Assembly (NCBI RefSeq): GCF_001399685.1
Contig: NZ_JTHN01000111.1
Span: 1 to 64,000 of the forward strand
Direction: 5' to 3'
Origin: Paenibacillus sp. A3
GTDB taxonomy: Bacteria; Bacillota; Bacilli; Paenibacillales; NBRC-103111
DNA: 64,000 bases
The notes beneath the pieces were generated by a model. It ran no database searches and was not told the origin of the DNA. It saw nothing but the letters and a program-made list of their open reading frames with translations. Position numbers and translations under genes: made by a program. Below, one piece after another: positions 41,494-50,842 of the stretch; position 1 is the first letter of the stretch, and each line of letters begins with the position of its first letter.

Positions 41494-42093
41494 TTGACCC
41501 AGACGGAAACGGATATGAAAATGCGTATTTTATACGCCGCCAAGAAGCTGTTTTCCCGGCAAGGCTTCCAAGGGACGAGCGTCCGGCAAATCTGCGAGGA
41601 GGCGGGCGCGAACGTCGCCTTGGTCTCGTATTATTTCGGCGGCAAGGAAAAGGTGTTCCATGCCATTTTCGAGCACTTTTTTCCAGGCCGGCACCTCTCC
41701 GAGCAAGAAGATCATATTGCTCACCCGGTTCAGGGGCTAAGTCTCATTATCCGGGAAATCATCCGCTTCAGCCTCACCGACCGGGAGCTGAGCACGATTA
41801 TTCAACAAGAAATGGTTCTGAATACGCCGCGTGCCGAGGTGGTAAACTCCTTTACCTCTCCCGTCTGGAGCAAGGCCCGCATGTTGCTGGAACAAGGCCG
41901 GAAGGAAGGTTTGTTTCACTACGAATCGCTGGACCAAGCGTTATTGTTCGTCATGGGCGCGACGTTGGCTCACAAGCAAATCGGCTGCGGCCGGACGCTG
42001 CTGTCGCTGCATGACCTGCTTGTAGACGAGACGGTGGAGCACACGCTGCATTTTATTTTAAAGGCGCTTGGCGCGCCCGGGTCACCCGCCTGA
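41494..42093 (+). CDS. TetR-family regulator of the ABC-2 permease
   Basis: 199 residues from TTG 41494, with GGAAGGGG 8 bases upstream (ATG 41515 is an alternative). Helix-turn-helix at about 30-50: VRQICEEAGANVALVSYYFG, then GKEKVFHAIFEHFF. A C-terminal TetR ligand domain follows. It is 105 bases after the permease and most likely represses it. Confidence 0.88.
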   Translation: MTQTETDMKMRILYAAKKLFSRQGFQGTSVRQICEEAGANVALVSYYFGGKEKVFHAIFEHFFPGRHLSEQEDHIAHPVQGLSLIIREIIRFSLTDRELSTIIQQEMVLNTPRAEVVNSFTSPVWSKARMLLEQGRKEGLFHYESLDQALLFVMGATLAHKQIGCGRTLLSLHDLLVDETVEHTLHFILKALGAPGSPA

Positions 42094-42158
42094 ACCTTCC
42101 GGGCGCCTCTCCCATACAATAGAGCAAGAGAAGAATAAACGAGAGGGGAGAACGCAGG

Positions 42159-42428
42159 GTGAGCAAGCTGCCTACGGTATTCCGCAGCGTCAACGAAAGC
42201 CTGGATGAAATTTTGATCGCTTTCGACAAAATCAATTCGATCTACCAGTCGGCGAAGCAGATGTCTCCGATGCTGAAGCAGGCGGCCAACCTGATTGCCG
42301 AGGCGAACGCGGCGGCGGAGCAGCAGCAAGTGAGGCTAAGCGAAGCGGCGAAGGCCGCAAGAAACAGGTCGTTCGGAAGTAAGCAACGCAGAAAAGCATC
42401 GGTCCGCAAGCGGAGACGGATGCCGTAA
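42159..42428 (+). CDS. Small helical, basic-tailed hypothetical protein
   Basis: 89 residues from GTG 42159, GAGGGGAG 9 bases upstream. Residues 10-65 are amphipathic helix (ESLDEILIAFDKINSIYQSA), then a very basic end (SKQRRKASVRKRRRMP). It could be a DNA- or membrane-associated coiled coil; similar small proteins are annotated as hypothetical in Paenibacillus as far as I recall. A terminator follows at once. Confidence 0.6.
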   Translation: MSKLPTVFRSVNESLDEILIAFDKINSIYQSAKQMSPMLKQAANLIAEANAAAEQQQVRLSEAAKAARNRSFGSKQRRKASVRKRRRMP

Positions 42429-42439
42429 GTCGAATCGGA

Positions 42440-42470
42440 TGCCGGGCTCGGATGAGCCGGGCTTTTTTTA
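42440..42470 (+). terminator. Terminator
   Basis: GCCGGGCTC/GAGCCGGGC hairpin (one mismatch) over GGAT, then TTTTTTT. Confidence 0.8.
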
Positions 42471-42606
42471 CGTGCAGCCGCTTATCCTGCTTCCATCGCT
42501 TCAAGAGCAAGGTTTTCGTTGGCACGGTTTTGTCCGAAGCGGTATACTGGATTTGGGAAATGACGGGATACGATACGATCCGCTACAACGGGGAGGGTAA
42601 CTTTAC

Positions 42607-43398
42607 ATGGCTTTTATCGATTGTCATTTTTTCTCCGAATCGCTCGGCCTGTCCACGTCGATGTACGTTTTATTGCCTCAGACGACGGTGGGACAGATCG
42701 GCTTGAACAACCGCAGTACGGCAGGCAAGCATCCGGTGCTGTTTTTGCTGCACGGCCTCTCGGACGATCATACGATCTGGCTGCGCCGGACATCGATCGA
42801 ACGCTACGCGGCCCCGCTCGGACTCGCGGTTGTCATGCCGGCCGTGCATCGCAGCTTTTACGCGGACATGGCGAGCGGTCCGAAGTACTGGACGTTCGTC
42901 AGCGAAGAGCTGCCCGCGCTGGCGAGGTCTTTCTTCCCGCTGGCAGAGGAGAGGGAACGCACCTTTGTGGCCGGCCTGTCGATGGGCGGATACGGCGCGC
43001 TGAAGCTGGTGCTCCGTCATCCCGAGCGGTTCGGGGCGGCCGCCAGTTTGTCCGGCGTAACGGATATCGAAGCGATGGCGCGGGAGCGGCTGTCCCGGGA
43101 AGAAACGGCGGCGATTTTCGGGTCGGCGGAAAGCCTGCGCGGTAGCGATAACGAATTGTTTGGACTGGCGTCCGGATTGGCGCGTTCGGACGTGAAGCGG
43201 CCGAAGCTGTATCAATGCTGCGGTACGGAAGATTTCTTGTACGGGGACAACGTCCGTTTCCGCGAGCATTGCCGGGAGCTCGGATTAGAGCTTACTTACG
43301 AGGAGGAGCCCGGGGCGCATGATTGGGGCTATTGGGACCGTAAAATTCAAAGCGTGCTGAATTGGCTACCGCTGGAAAATGATCTGGCGAACAACTAA
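42607..43398 (+). CDS. Esterase of the EstA/esterase D type
   Basis: 263 residues of alpha/beta hydrolase. Oxyanion region [15 protein letters not shown], nucleophile [11 protein letters not shown] (Ser about 121), acid in EDFLYGD and His in [11 protein letters not shown]. Matches tributyrin esterase (EstA) and S-formylglutathione hydrolase relatives, acting on short-chain esters in the cytoplasm. GGGGAGGG is about 9 bases before ATG. Single gene with a terminator at 43416. Confidence 0.88.
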   Translation: MAFIDCHFFSESLGLSTSMYVLLPQTTVGQIGLNNRSTAGKHPVLFLLHGLSDDHTIWLRRTSIERYAAPLGLAVVMPAVHRSFYADMASGPKYWTFVSEELPALARSFFPLAEERERTFVAGLSMGGYGALKLVLRHPERFGAAASLSGVTDIEAMARERLSREETAAIFGSAESLRGSDNELFGLASGLARSDVKRPKLYQCCGTEDFLYGDNVRFREHCRELGLELTYEEEPGAHDWGYWDRKIQSVLNWLPLENDLANN

Positions 43399-43415
43399 AA
43401 AGGATCGACTTATAG

Positions 43416-43458
43416 GCTTGGGTATGGTCCGTTTGGCGGGCTTATCCAAGCTTTTTTT
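43416..43458 (+). terminator. Terminator after the esterase gene, followed by 240 bases of chitinase leader
   Basis: GCTTGG pairs with CCAAGC over a 24-base loop, then TTTTTTT. The rest to 43701 carries no gene; it has some self-complementary words near 43610-43670 but no riboswitch that I can name. AAAGGAG lies 14-20 bases before the chitinase start. Confidence 0.7.
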
Positions 43459-43701
43459 GTTGATTGTTCTTATAAGCCAAGGACGGCTCTGCCGGTTATC
43501 CGGGTATTCACAGGGATCTTGTAGAAATTTACCCCTCTTTCTGGAGGAAATTATCCGTTACAACATGGGAGCCATCCCTGATAATGGAAGCTAGAATGAT
43601 GAGAGGAGGGATACCTGCCGATAACCGACGCTGATGTCAGCCCGATTGCTAAGGACTGTATGCCGGAAAGTAAAACGTTAACAAAGGAGCTGTTGTAGTT
43701 A

Positions 43702-46008
43702 ATGATGAAACGAAAAGCTTGGGCGCTGCTGCTGATCGTCGTGCTTCTGGCTTCGCTGCTGCCTGCGGCTGCCTTCGCCGCTGCGGCTTGGGCGCCGAAT
43801 ACCTCGTACAAAGCCGGTGACATTGTCTCCTACGGAGGCTCGGATTACCAATGTATTCAACCCCACACCTCGCTCGTCGGATGGGAACCGCCGAACGTTC
43901 CCGCCCTGTGGAAGCTGCATAGCGGCGGCGGGACGGATACCCAGCCTCCTACCGCACCAGCCAATTTGAGCGTTAGCGGCAAAACATCGACCACCGTCAG
44001 CTTATCCTGGGGCGCATCGACCGATAACGTCGGCGTAACGGGCTATGACGTGTACCAAGGCGGAGCGCTTGTTGGAAACGCTGCCACGACTTCGTATACC
44101 GTGAGCGGCCTGACGCCGTCGACCTCGTACACGTTTACAGTAAAAGCGAAGGACGCCGCCGGCAACGTATCCGGCGCCAGCAATGCCGTCACCGTCACGA
44201 CGGATGGAGCTCCTACCGATACGACACCGCCAACGGCGCCAACAAGTGTTAGCGCTTCCAACGTAACGTCGACCAGCGTGACGCTAACTTGGACGGCATC
44301 GACCGACAATGTCGGCGTAACGGGATATGACGTGTACCAGGGCAGCACGCTTGTTGGAAGCGTTGCCACGACTTCGTATACCGTGAGCGGCCTGACGCCG
44401 TCGACCTCGTACACGTTTACGGTAAAAGCGAAGGACGCTGCCGGCAACGTATCCGCTGCGAGCAATGCCGTCACCGTGAAGACGAACGGGACGTCGAACG
44501 ACACGACACCGCCTACGGCGCCGACAGGTGTTAGCGCTTCCAATGTAACATCGAGCAGCGTGACGCTAGCTTGGACGGCATCGACCGATAACGTCGGCGT
44601 AACGGGATACGACGTGTACCAAGGCGGAACGCTTGTTGGAAGCGTTGCCACGACTTCGTATACCGTAACCGGTCTGACGGCTTCGACGTCGTATACGTTT
44701 ACGGTGAAAGCTAAAGACGCTGCCGGCAACGTATCCGCTGCGAGCAATGCCGTCACGGTTACGACATCCGGCAACGGCGGCGGCGGTAAGAAGATCGTCA
44801 CGTATTACCCGGCTTGGGCGGTCTATGGACGTAACTTCAAGGTGCCGGAAATCGACGCTTCGAAGGTCACCCATATTAACTATGCCTTCGCGGACATTTG
44901 CTGGAACGGCAGACACGGCAACCCGGACCCGACGGGACCGAACCCGCAAACCTGGGCTTGCGCCGATGAAAAGGGCAATATCAACGTACCGAACGGCTCC
45001 ATCGTTCAGGGCGATACTTGGGCCGATACCGGCATGTCGTATCCAGGAGATACGTGGGATCAGCCGCTCAAGGGCAGCTTCAATCAATTGATCAAGCTGA
45101 AGAAGGCGAATCCGCATCTGAAGACGCTCATTTCCGTCGGCGGCTGGAGCTGGTCCAACCGGTTCTCGGACGTGGCGGCCGATCCGGCGACACGGTCCAA
45201 TTTTGCCAAGTCGGCGGTTGACTTCATCCGCAAATACCAATTTGACGGCGTCGATCTCGATTGGGAGTACCCGGTCAGCGGCGGTCTGGCGGGCAACAGC
45301 AAGCGTCCGGAGGATAAGCAAAACTTCACGCTGCTGCTGCAGGCGGTCAGAAGCGAGCTGAATGCCGCCGGTGCGGCCGACGGCAAGCAGTACTTGCTTA
45401 CGATTGCTTCCGGGGCAGGCCCGAACTACGTGAACAACACGGAGCTGTCCAAGATCGCGCAAACGCTCGACTGGATCAACATCATGACGTACGATTTCCA
45501 CGGCGGCTGGGAATCCAAGTCCGGACACAACGCTCCGCTCTATTTCGACCCGGCGGATAACAGCGAAGATCCGGTCAACTTCAACGTCGACAAGGCGGTC
45601 GCCAATCATCTGAACGCCGGCGTGCCCGCCTCCAAGCTGGTGCTCGGTATCCCGTACTACGGCAAAGGCTGGCAGGGCTGCGCCTCGGCGAACAACGGCC
45701 AGTATCAACAGTGCGCCGGCGTATCCCAGAAAGGAACGTGGGAGAACGGATCGTTCGACTTCTACGATCTGGAAGCCAACTACATCAACAAGAACGGCTA
45801 TACGCGCTACTGGAACAACGTAACCAAAACACCGTTCCTGTATCAGCCGAACGGCGGCATCTTCATCTCGTACGACGACGCCGAATCGATTCAGCATAAG
45901 GTCAATTACATCAAGTCCAAAGGCCTTGCCGGCGCCATGACGTGGGAAGTAACGCAGGACCGCAACAAAACGCTGCAAACGATCGTGAAAAACGGTCTGA
46001 ATCCGTAA
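43702..46008 (+). CDS. Secreted multidomain GH18 chitinase
   Basis: 768 residues. Signal peptide 1-29; CBM5/12 chitin-binding domain about 31-75 (WAPNTSYKAGDIVSYGGSDY); three fibronectin type III domains about 81-165, 173-258 and 265-352; GH18 catalytic domain about 361-765. The catalytic motif DGVDLDWE ends at Glu522. YYGKGWQG and the MTWEV end of the barrel are also present. It degrades chitin outside the cell. Start could be either of two adjacent ATGs. Standing alone, with terminators on both sides. Confidence 0.95.
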   Translation: MMKRKAWALLLIVVLLASLLPAAAFAAAAWAPNTSYKAGDIVSYGGSDYQCIQPHTSLVGWEPPNVPALWKLHSGGGTDTQPPTAPANLSVSGKTSTTVSLSWGASTDNVGVTGYDVYQGGALVGNAATTSYTVSGLTPSTSYTFTVKAKDAAGNVSGASNAVTVTTDGAPTDTTPPTAPTSVSASNVTSTSVTLTWTASTDNVGVTGYDVYQGSTLVGSVATTSYTVSGLTPSTSYTFTVKAKDAAGNVSAASNAVTVKTNGTSNDTTPPTAPTGVSASNVTSSSVTLAWTASTDNVGVTGYDVYQGGTLVGSVATTSYTVTGLTASTSYTFTVKAKDAAGNVSAASNAVTVTTSGNGGGGKKIVTYYPAWAVYGRNFKVPEIDASKVTHINYAFADICWNGRHGNPDPTGPNPQTWACADEKGNINVPNGSIVQGDTWADTGMSYPGDTWDQPLKGSFNQLIKLKKANPHLKTLISVGGWSWSNRFSDVAADPATRSNFAKSAVDFIRKYQFDGVDLDWEYPVSGGLAGNSKRPEDKQNFTLLLQAVRSELNAAGAADGKQYLLTIASGAGPNYVNNTELSKIAQTLDWINIMTYDFHGGWESKSGHNAPLYFDPADNSEDPVNFNVDKAVANHLNAGVPASKLVLGIPYYGKGWQGCASANNGQYQQCAGVSQKGTWENGSFDFYDLEANYINKNGYTRYWNNVTKTPFLYQPNGGIFISYDDAESIQHKVNYIKSKGLAGAMTWEVTQDRNKTLQTIVKNGLNP
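43950..44770 (+). repeat. Three tandem FnIII-coding repeats in the chitinase gene
   Basis: Units of about 280 bases that are very similar as DNA, for example ACTTCGTATACCGTGAGCGG and GGCAACGTATCC recur in each. The similarity at third positions points to recent duplication or conversion. Confidence 0.85.
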
Positions 46009-46061
46009 AACACCCGACAACAAGAGCACCGCATACGCTTCGTACCGCACTAATGATTTCC

Positions 46062-46094
46062 GGCCTTCGCCCTCATCGGGCGGAGGTCTTTTGT
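46062..46094. terminator. Bidirectional terminator between chitinase and MFS genes
   Basis: CCTTCGCCC pairs with GGGCGGAGG over TCATC, then TCTTTTG. It overlaps the stop codon of the convergent MFS gene. Confidence 0.8.
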
Positions 46095-47320
46095 TTATCC
46101 TTTAACGACGGGTGCAGGTACAGCAGCGAACCGGCCGTGGAAAGCAAGCCGCCCAGCAAAATGGTCCCATGCGTCCCGAGCCGTTCGGCCAGCACACCGG
46201 CCAAAAAAGCCGCCACCGGCATCAGCGTCCACGTCATAAACCGGCTCGTCGCCTGAACGCGTCCTAACAGCCGGTCGGGCGTCAACGTTTGCCGGATCGT
46301 CACGATGCACGGATTCATGGCGGAGGCGGCGATCGTCCCGGCTGCATTCGACAGCAGCAGCACAGCGTAAGTCTGCGACTGGCTGAAGACGATGATGGAC
46401 AACCCGCCCAGACAGGATGCGGCGAATAAAATGGTCCGGTAAGAGAACCGTTTTCGCAGCACGGCCGTCACCAGCGCTCCCCCGACTGCCCCCAGTCCTC
46501 CCGCGGACAAGAGCCAGCCGATGCGGCCGACAGGCAGCTGAATCGTTTCTTTGAGATGAAATACCATCATCGTCAGGAACAGAGTCGTTCCGAAGACGGA
46601 TACGAGCATCGCCAGGTTCGTGAATAAAATCGGCTTCGTCCGCACGACAAATTGAAAGCCTTCTTTTAAATCCGCAAAAATGCCGTTTGCCGTCCTGGAG
46701 CCTGCAGCCGTACGCCGGATGGGAAGGCTGAGAACCGTCAGAAACGAGATGAAAAAAGTGGCGCTGTTAACGAGCACCGCATATCCGGGATTGTATAAGC
46801 TGATTACCATTCCTCCCAGACCGGGCGCTGCAAGAACGGCCAAGTTCGCAAAACCCGAATTGACCGCATTCACCGTCTGCAGATCGCTTTTTCGGACGAG
46901 ATTCGGCACGGAGGCGATTTGCGCCGTCGTATAGATTTGACCGAGCACGCCTGCGGCCAAGGCGCCGATGTACACGTGCCACATTTCCAGCGAATCCATG
47001 ATGAACAGAAGGCCCAACAGCCCCGTAATGACACCTCTGCCCAGATCACAGAGCAGCAGTAACATTTTGCGGTTCAACCGGTCGGACCAGACGCCGGTCA
47101 AAGGCTGCAGCAGCACCGGAAGACGTTCGAGCGCCGTAACGATTCCCATGCTGACCGGTGACCCCGTAATCGCCAGAACGAGCAGGGGAATCGCGATAAG
47201 CTGAATTTGATCTCCGCAGTAGGAAATAAAGCTGCTTCCTACGAAGCGGAAGACAGGGTAATTTTTTTTGAATTCCGGCAGCGAAGGCTCGTGGCTTCGT
47301 CCGGCAGCCGATGCTTCCAT
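46073..47320 (-). CDS. MFS transporter, EntS/MFS_3 type
   Basis: 415 residues from ATG 47320 with GGTGGACGG upstream; 10-12 membrane helices. FVGSSFISYCGDQIQLIAIP opens the first helix, and the inter-helix loop is GVWSDRLNRKMLLLLCDLGR, typical of the enterobactin-exporter-like group. Often these pump macrolides or siderophores. It begins 13 bases after an ArsR-type regulator and is co-transcribed. The substrate is unknown. Confidence 0.88.
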   Translation of the reverse strand: MEASAAGRSHEPSLPEFKKNYPVFRFVGSSFISYCGDQIQLIAIPLLVLAITGSPVSMGIVTALERLPVLLQPLTGVWSDRLNRKMLLLLCDLGRGVITGLLGLLFIMDSLEMWHVYIGALAAGVLGQIYTTAQIASVPNLVRKSDLQTVNAVNSGFANLAVLAAPGLGGMVISLYNPGYAVLVNSATFFISFLTVLSLPIRRTAAGSRTANGIFADLKEGFQFVVRTKPILFTNLAMLVSVFGTTLFLTMMVFHLKETIQLPVGRIGWLLSAGGLGAVGGALVTAVLRKRFSYRTILFAASCLGGLSIIVFSQSQTYAVLLLSNAAGTIAASAMNPCIVTIRQTLTPDRLLGRVQATSRFMTWTLMPVAAFLAGVLAERLGTHGTILLGGLLSTAGSLLYLHPSLKDKQKTSAR

Positions 47321-47333
47321 ATTCCGTCCACCT

Positions 47334-48383
47334 TTATTCGCCTTGTCGTAAATAATCGGCCAGCTCCTGGGCCAGCGTATCGATGGCATTCGTTTTGACA
47401 CGATACTTGGCATCGCGGATGTCGACCAGCCTTGCCGCACGGAGCAGCTTCAAATGATGATGAATCGTCGATTTTCCGATATTCAGCCGATCCGTCAGAT
47501 CTTGCAGGCTCCGGTCCTCTTCGGACAGCAGCTTGACGATGCGAAGCCGGATTTCGTCGCCGAGCGCCTTATGCTTTAGAACGAGCGAGGCGTCGGGCAG
47601 GTATTTGTCTGCAGGGTGGATGCTATCGCTTGCTACGGGATAATGAAACACCTTCGTTCCTTCGATATCCGCTTCGATGGTCCAGGGCCGATAGATGATT
47701 TGCGGGATGAGCAGCACCCGGTGAACGCTCGGTTCCGGTGAATACGCGACCCCGCCCGTGGCCCATTCGACAAGCTCCTCCGGGGCCATCCTTTGCTGCA
47801 TGCTGCGCTTGGCATTGCAGTCTCTGGTCAAAACGGCAAGGAGCTGCTCCGCTTCCGGCTCGATAACCGCCTCGTACCAGCCTGCCATCACCTCCGCGAG
47901 ATGACATTTCAGCTTTGCCGGATCGGTTGTGCAGATAAAATCGATATAGGCCGGGAAAAACGGGTTCCCGCTTGTTAGTTCCTGCAGCTCTTGTACGGCC
48001 TTCCTGCTGCCGGAAGCCGCCTGTTTGCGCGAATCCTGGTGCTCATTTCCCAAGTAGGGAAGACAGATGGTTTTCAACTCCTCCGGGGCCAAGCGCTCGA
48101 TATAATCCAGAAACGCGGGCAGGGAAGCAAACGCTTGCTGGTGGAGCAACTGGAGCAAAGCTTTCCAAGTATTATGCTTTTCTACAAAAGCCAAGTGCCC
48201 CAGCAGCTCTTTGGATAATAAGGCTTTGAGTCGCTCCCAATGTTCCGTCGGCTTCCCCAACGTATGGAGCAGCGGCGTGTTTGTCACGGCTGCAATCCCC
48301 ATCGCGCATTCCCACAGCAGCGAGTATTCGAATTGCACTTGATACGTCTCCCGCTTCCGTCCCGTGGCTTGAATGATGTCCAA
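47334..48383 (-). CDS. ArsR-type winged-helix regulator with large N-terminal sensor (DUF5937-like)
   Basis: 349 residues from TTG 48383, 7 bases after AGGTG (GTG 48392 overlaps this site). Residues about 1-265 form a helical domain starting YQVQFEYSLLWECAMGIAA, similar to the DUF5937 part of Bacillales ArsR regulators. The C-terminal winged helix is LGDEIRLRIVKLLSEEDRSL ... LNIGKSTIHHHLKLLRAARL. It heads the operon with the MFS gene and likely represses it; a perfect palindrome lies upstream at 48414. Confidence 0.8.
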   Translation of the reverse strand: MDIIQATGRKRETYQVQFEYSLLWECAMGIAAVTNTPLLHTLGKPTEHWERLKALLSKELLGHLAFVEKHNTWKALLQLLHQQAFASLPAFLDYIERLAPEELKTICLPYLGNEHQDSRKQAASGSRKAVQELQELTSGNPFFPAYIDFICTTDPAKLKCHLAEVMAGWYEAVIEPEAEQLLAVLTRDCNAKRSMQQRMAPEELVEWATGGVAYSPEPSVHRVLLIPQIIYRPWTIEADIEGTKVFHYPVASDSIHPADKYLPDASLVLKHKALGDEIRLRIVKLLSEEDRSLQDLTDRLNIGKSTIHHHLKLLRAARLVDIRDAKYRVKTNAIDTLAQELADYLRQGE

Positions 48384-48413
48384 CCCAATCACCTCTCCGA
48401 AATAATGATTCCT

Positions 48414-48439
48414 ATATATTCTATAATATTAGAATATAT
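48414..48439. promoter_or_regulatory. Probable operator of the ArsR-MFS operon
   Basis: ATATATTCTA-TAATAT-TAGAATATAT: a perfect 10-bp inverted repeat about 30 bases upstream of the regulator start, in an otherwise GC-rich area. Half-site ATATTCTA recurs partly at 48447-48459. Confidence 0.65.
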
Positions 48440-48473
48440 AATTCAATATTTTTAGAATTCAGATTCAAAAAAG

Positions 48474-48506
48474 ACCGACGGTCTGCCCTTAGGGAGACCG
48501 TCGGCC
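48474..48506 (-). terminator. Terminator of the UgpABE-like operon
   Basis: CGACGGTCT pairs with AGACCGTCG; read on the minus strand it ends with TCTTTTTT. It lies 11 bases beyond the binding-protein stop. Confidence 0.9.
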
Positions 48507-48516
48507 GGGTGAAACG

Positions 48517-49908
48517 TTATTTCGCTACCGTCTTGTTGTACTGAGCAAGCTTCGAAGATATTTCTTTAGCTGCGCCGTCCAGCGCTTCTTTCGGAGACTT
48601 CTTGCCATTCAGCACTTCTTCGATCGCGCCTTCGGTCAGCTGGCGGGCTTCCGGGAACACGCCCATAACCGCGCCCTGCGTCGCTTTGTTCGCTTTCGTT
48701 TGGTGCAGCTGGTCAACAGCTGTTTTAAACTGCGGATACTTAGTCAGATTTTCCTTCACGAGCTGCTCGTCATACGCTTTTTTCGTGATCGGGAAGTATC
48801 CCGTATTGACGTGCCAGTAAGCTTGTTGCTTCGGATCGGCGAGGAATTTGATGAACTCCCATGCGCCCTTCTGCTCCGCTTCGGAACGGTTGTTCAAGAT
48901 GTACAAGCTCGCGCCGCCAACGATGACGCCGCCATCCTTCGCGTCCTTCGGCTTCGGCAGGAAGGCCGTGCCGACTTGGAACTTGCCTTCCGCTGCGCTG
49001 ACGATCCCGCGCAGGGAAGCGGTCGAATCGAGCGTCATCGCGATTTGGCCGGCGGCGAACGCTTTTTTCGTATCGTCGGTTTTGCGGCCAAGGTTCAGCA
49101 TCGTTTTGTCGTCGATCATTTGCTTCCACCAAGTCATCGTGTTGACGCCGGCATCGCTGCCAAGCAAAGATTCCGTTGCCGGGCTGGTGCGGCCGTTGCC
49201 GTTGTTCAGCAGCTCGGCGCCTTGGTTGGCGAAGAACTGCTCCATGAACCAGCCGTAGATGGCGAAGGAAGCGCCAGCTTTGCCGTCCTTGGTCAGCTTT
49301 TTGGCTGCTTCGGCGATTTCTTCGTAGGTGACGGGCGGCTTTTCCGGATCAAGTCCGGCGGCTTTGAACATGTCTTTGTTGTAATACAGAATCGGGTTGG
49401 ACGTGTTGAACGGCATCGAATTCAGCTTGCCGTCCACCGTATAGTAGTTCATAATATTTTCTTCAAGCTGGGAGACATCGTATTTGTCAGCGTCGATAAA
49501 TTTTTGCATCGGAGTGATCGCTTTGGAGTCAATCATGAAGCGGCTGCCAATTTCGTACACCTGAATGAGCGCCGGACCGCTTTTGGAATCCATGGACGCT
49601 TTCATTTTGTTCAAGCTTTCGTCGTAGGTGCCTTGGAATACGGCTTCGACGACGACGTTTTTCTGGGAGGCGTTGAAATCGGAGACCAGCTTGTCCACCG
49701 CTTTGCCCAGCTCGCCGCTCATCGAGTGCCACCAGACGACCTTGACCGGCTCCCCGGCTTTCGGCGCTTCCTTGTTGTCGGCGCCCCCGGCTGCAGGCTT
49801 GTCGCCGGCGTTGCCCGCCGTGCCGTTGCCGTTTCCGCATGCCGCCATAAACATCATGACGAAAGCAAGCAGCAGAAGCAGCATGCTTTTTTTGTTCAGG
49901 TGCTTCAT
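48517..49908 (-). CDS. Sugar/glycerol-phosphate ABC transporter binding lipoprotein (UgpB-like)
   Basis: 463 residues. Signal with lipobox FMAAC (Cys24) and a Gly/Asn-rich linker. Mature start VKVVWWHSMSGELGKAVDKL, then NASQKNVVVEAVFQGTYDES, is the UgpB-like pattern; later LYYNKDMFKAAGLDPEKPP is shared by SBP_bac_1 proteins. It would capture a sugar or glycerol-3-phosphate (diester) and feed the two permeases upstream. Last gene of the operon, 112 bases after the second permease. Confidence 0.9.
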   Translation of the reverse strand: MKHLNKKSMLLLLLAFVMMFMAACGNGNGTAGNAGDKPAAGGADNKEAPKAGEPVKVVWWHSMSGELGKAVDKLVSDFNASQKNVVVEAVFQGTYDESLNKMKASMDSKSGPALIQVYEIGSRFMIDSKAITPMQKFIDADKYDVSQLEENIMNYYTVDGKLNSMPFNTSNPILYYNKDMFKAAGLDPEKPPVTYEEIAEAAKKLTKDGKAGASFAIYGWFMEQFFANQGAELLNNGNGRTSPATESLLGSDAGVNTMTWWKQMIDDKTMLNLGRKTDDTKKAFAAGQIAMTLDSTASLRGIVSAAEGKFQVGTAFLPKPKDAKDGGVIVGGASLYILNNRSEAEQKGAWEFIKFLADPKQQAYWHVNTGYFPITKKAYDEQLVKENLTKYPQFKTAVDQLHQTKANKATQGAVMGVFPEARQLTEGAIEEVLNGKKSPKEALDGAAKEISSKLAQYNKTVAK

Positions 49909-50020
49909 TTCGGTTGATCTCTCCCTTTAATTGGTTATTTATATATAGAGCGAGGAGGCGTTGGAAACCCGTCGACTCCGTCATGCGGAGCGAGCCAAGA
50001 GCCGGTCCTCGCGCTATGTC

Positions 50021-50842
50021 TTACCCTTTGATCGCTCCGGCGGTCATCCCGCGGACGAGCTGCTTCAGACCGAGCAGCAGCAAAACAAGCGACGGCAGCA
50101 GCACTGTCACGACGCCCGCCAGCACAACGTTCCAATAGGTCAGCTCTTCGAATTGCAGCATGCTGATGCCGATCTGGACCGTGCGCATCGATTGCCCGTT
50201 CGTGACGAGCAGCGGCCACAAGTACATGTTCCAGTGGCTCAGGAACGAATAGACGCCGAGCGTGGCGAGCGCGGGCTTGGCCAGCGGCAGCACGAGCCGG
50301 GCAAAGCTGCGCAGATGGCCGCAGCCGTCGATTTTGGCGGCCTCGAACAATTCGCGCGGGAGCTGCAGGAAAAATTGGCGCAGCAGGAACGTGCCGAAGG
50401 CGGTTGCCAGAAAAGGCACGATCAGTCCCTGGTAGCTGTCGAGCCAGCCCCAGCTTTTGACGGTCAAGTAATTGGGGATGATCGTCACTTCCCACGGAAT
50501 CATCATGGTGGACAGAAACAGCGCAAACAGGAAGCTTTTGCCCGGAAATCTCATATATGCGAACGCATAGGCCGCCAGGCTTGCCGTCACGAGCTGCCCC
50601 AGCATGATGGTACCGGAGACGAGGAAACTGTTGGCGAGAAACTGGCCGACCGGAATTTGTTTGAGCACTTGAATATAGTTCTCCCAATGCAGACCGCCAG
50701 GCAGCAGTTTAGGCGGATACGAAGCCGATTCCGCATTGGTCATGAACGAGGCCGAGACGGTATACAGAACCGGATATAATGTCAGCGCCGCAGCGACGAT
50801 CAGCACGGCGTAGACGAACGCGTTTTGCAAGCGCGAACTCAT
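50021..50842 (-). CDS. Sugar ABC transporter permease, UgpE type
   Basis: 273 residues with six helices; EAA-loop ELFEAAKIDGCGHLRSFARL. Start ATG 50842 overlaps the stop of the preceding permease (ATGA), implying translational coupling. Forms the pore with 50839-51807. Ribosome site lies within the preceding gene. Confidence 0.92.
   Translation of the reverse strand: MSSRLQNAFVYAVLIVAAALTLYPVLYTVSASFMTNAESASYPPKLLPGGLHWENYIQVLKQIPVGQFLANSFLVSGTIMLGQLVTASLAAYAFAYMRFPGKSFLFALFLSTMMIPWEVTIIPNYLTVKSWGWLDSYQGLIVPFLATAFGTFLLRQFFLQLPRELFEAAKIDGCGHLRSFARLVLPLAKPALATLGVYSFLSHWNMYLWPLLVTNGQSMRTVQIGISMLQFEELTYWNVVLAGVVTVLLPSLVLLLLGLKQLVRGMTAGAIKG

Noticed and set aside
43600-43680. Riboswitch (for example cyclic-di-GMP) in the chitinase leader
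   Set aside because: Some self-complementary words, but conserved nucleotides of known classes are absent.
43950-44770. Regularly spaced repeats suggesting a CRISPR array
   Set aside because: Units are about 280 bases, in frame, and encode FnIII domains.
44566-46050. A 494-codon minus-strand frame
   Set aside because: Antisense shadow of the chitinase catalytic domain; no start signal and low-complexity Arg/Val-rich translation.
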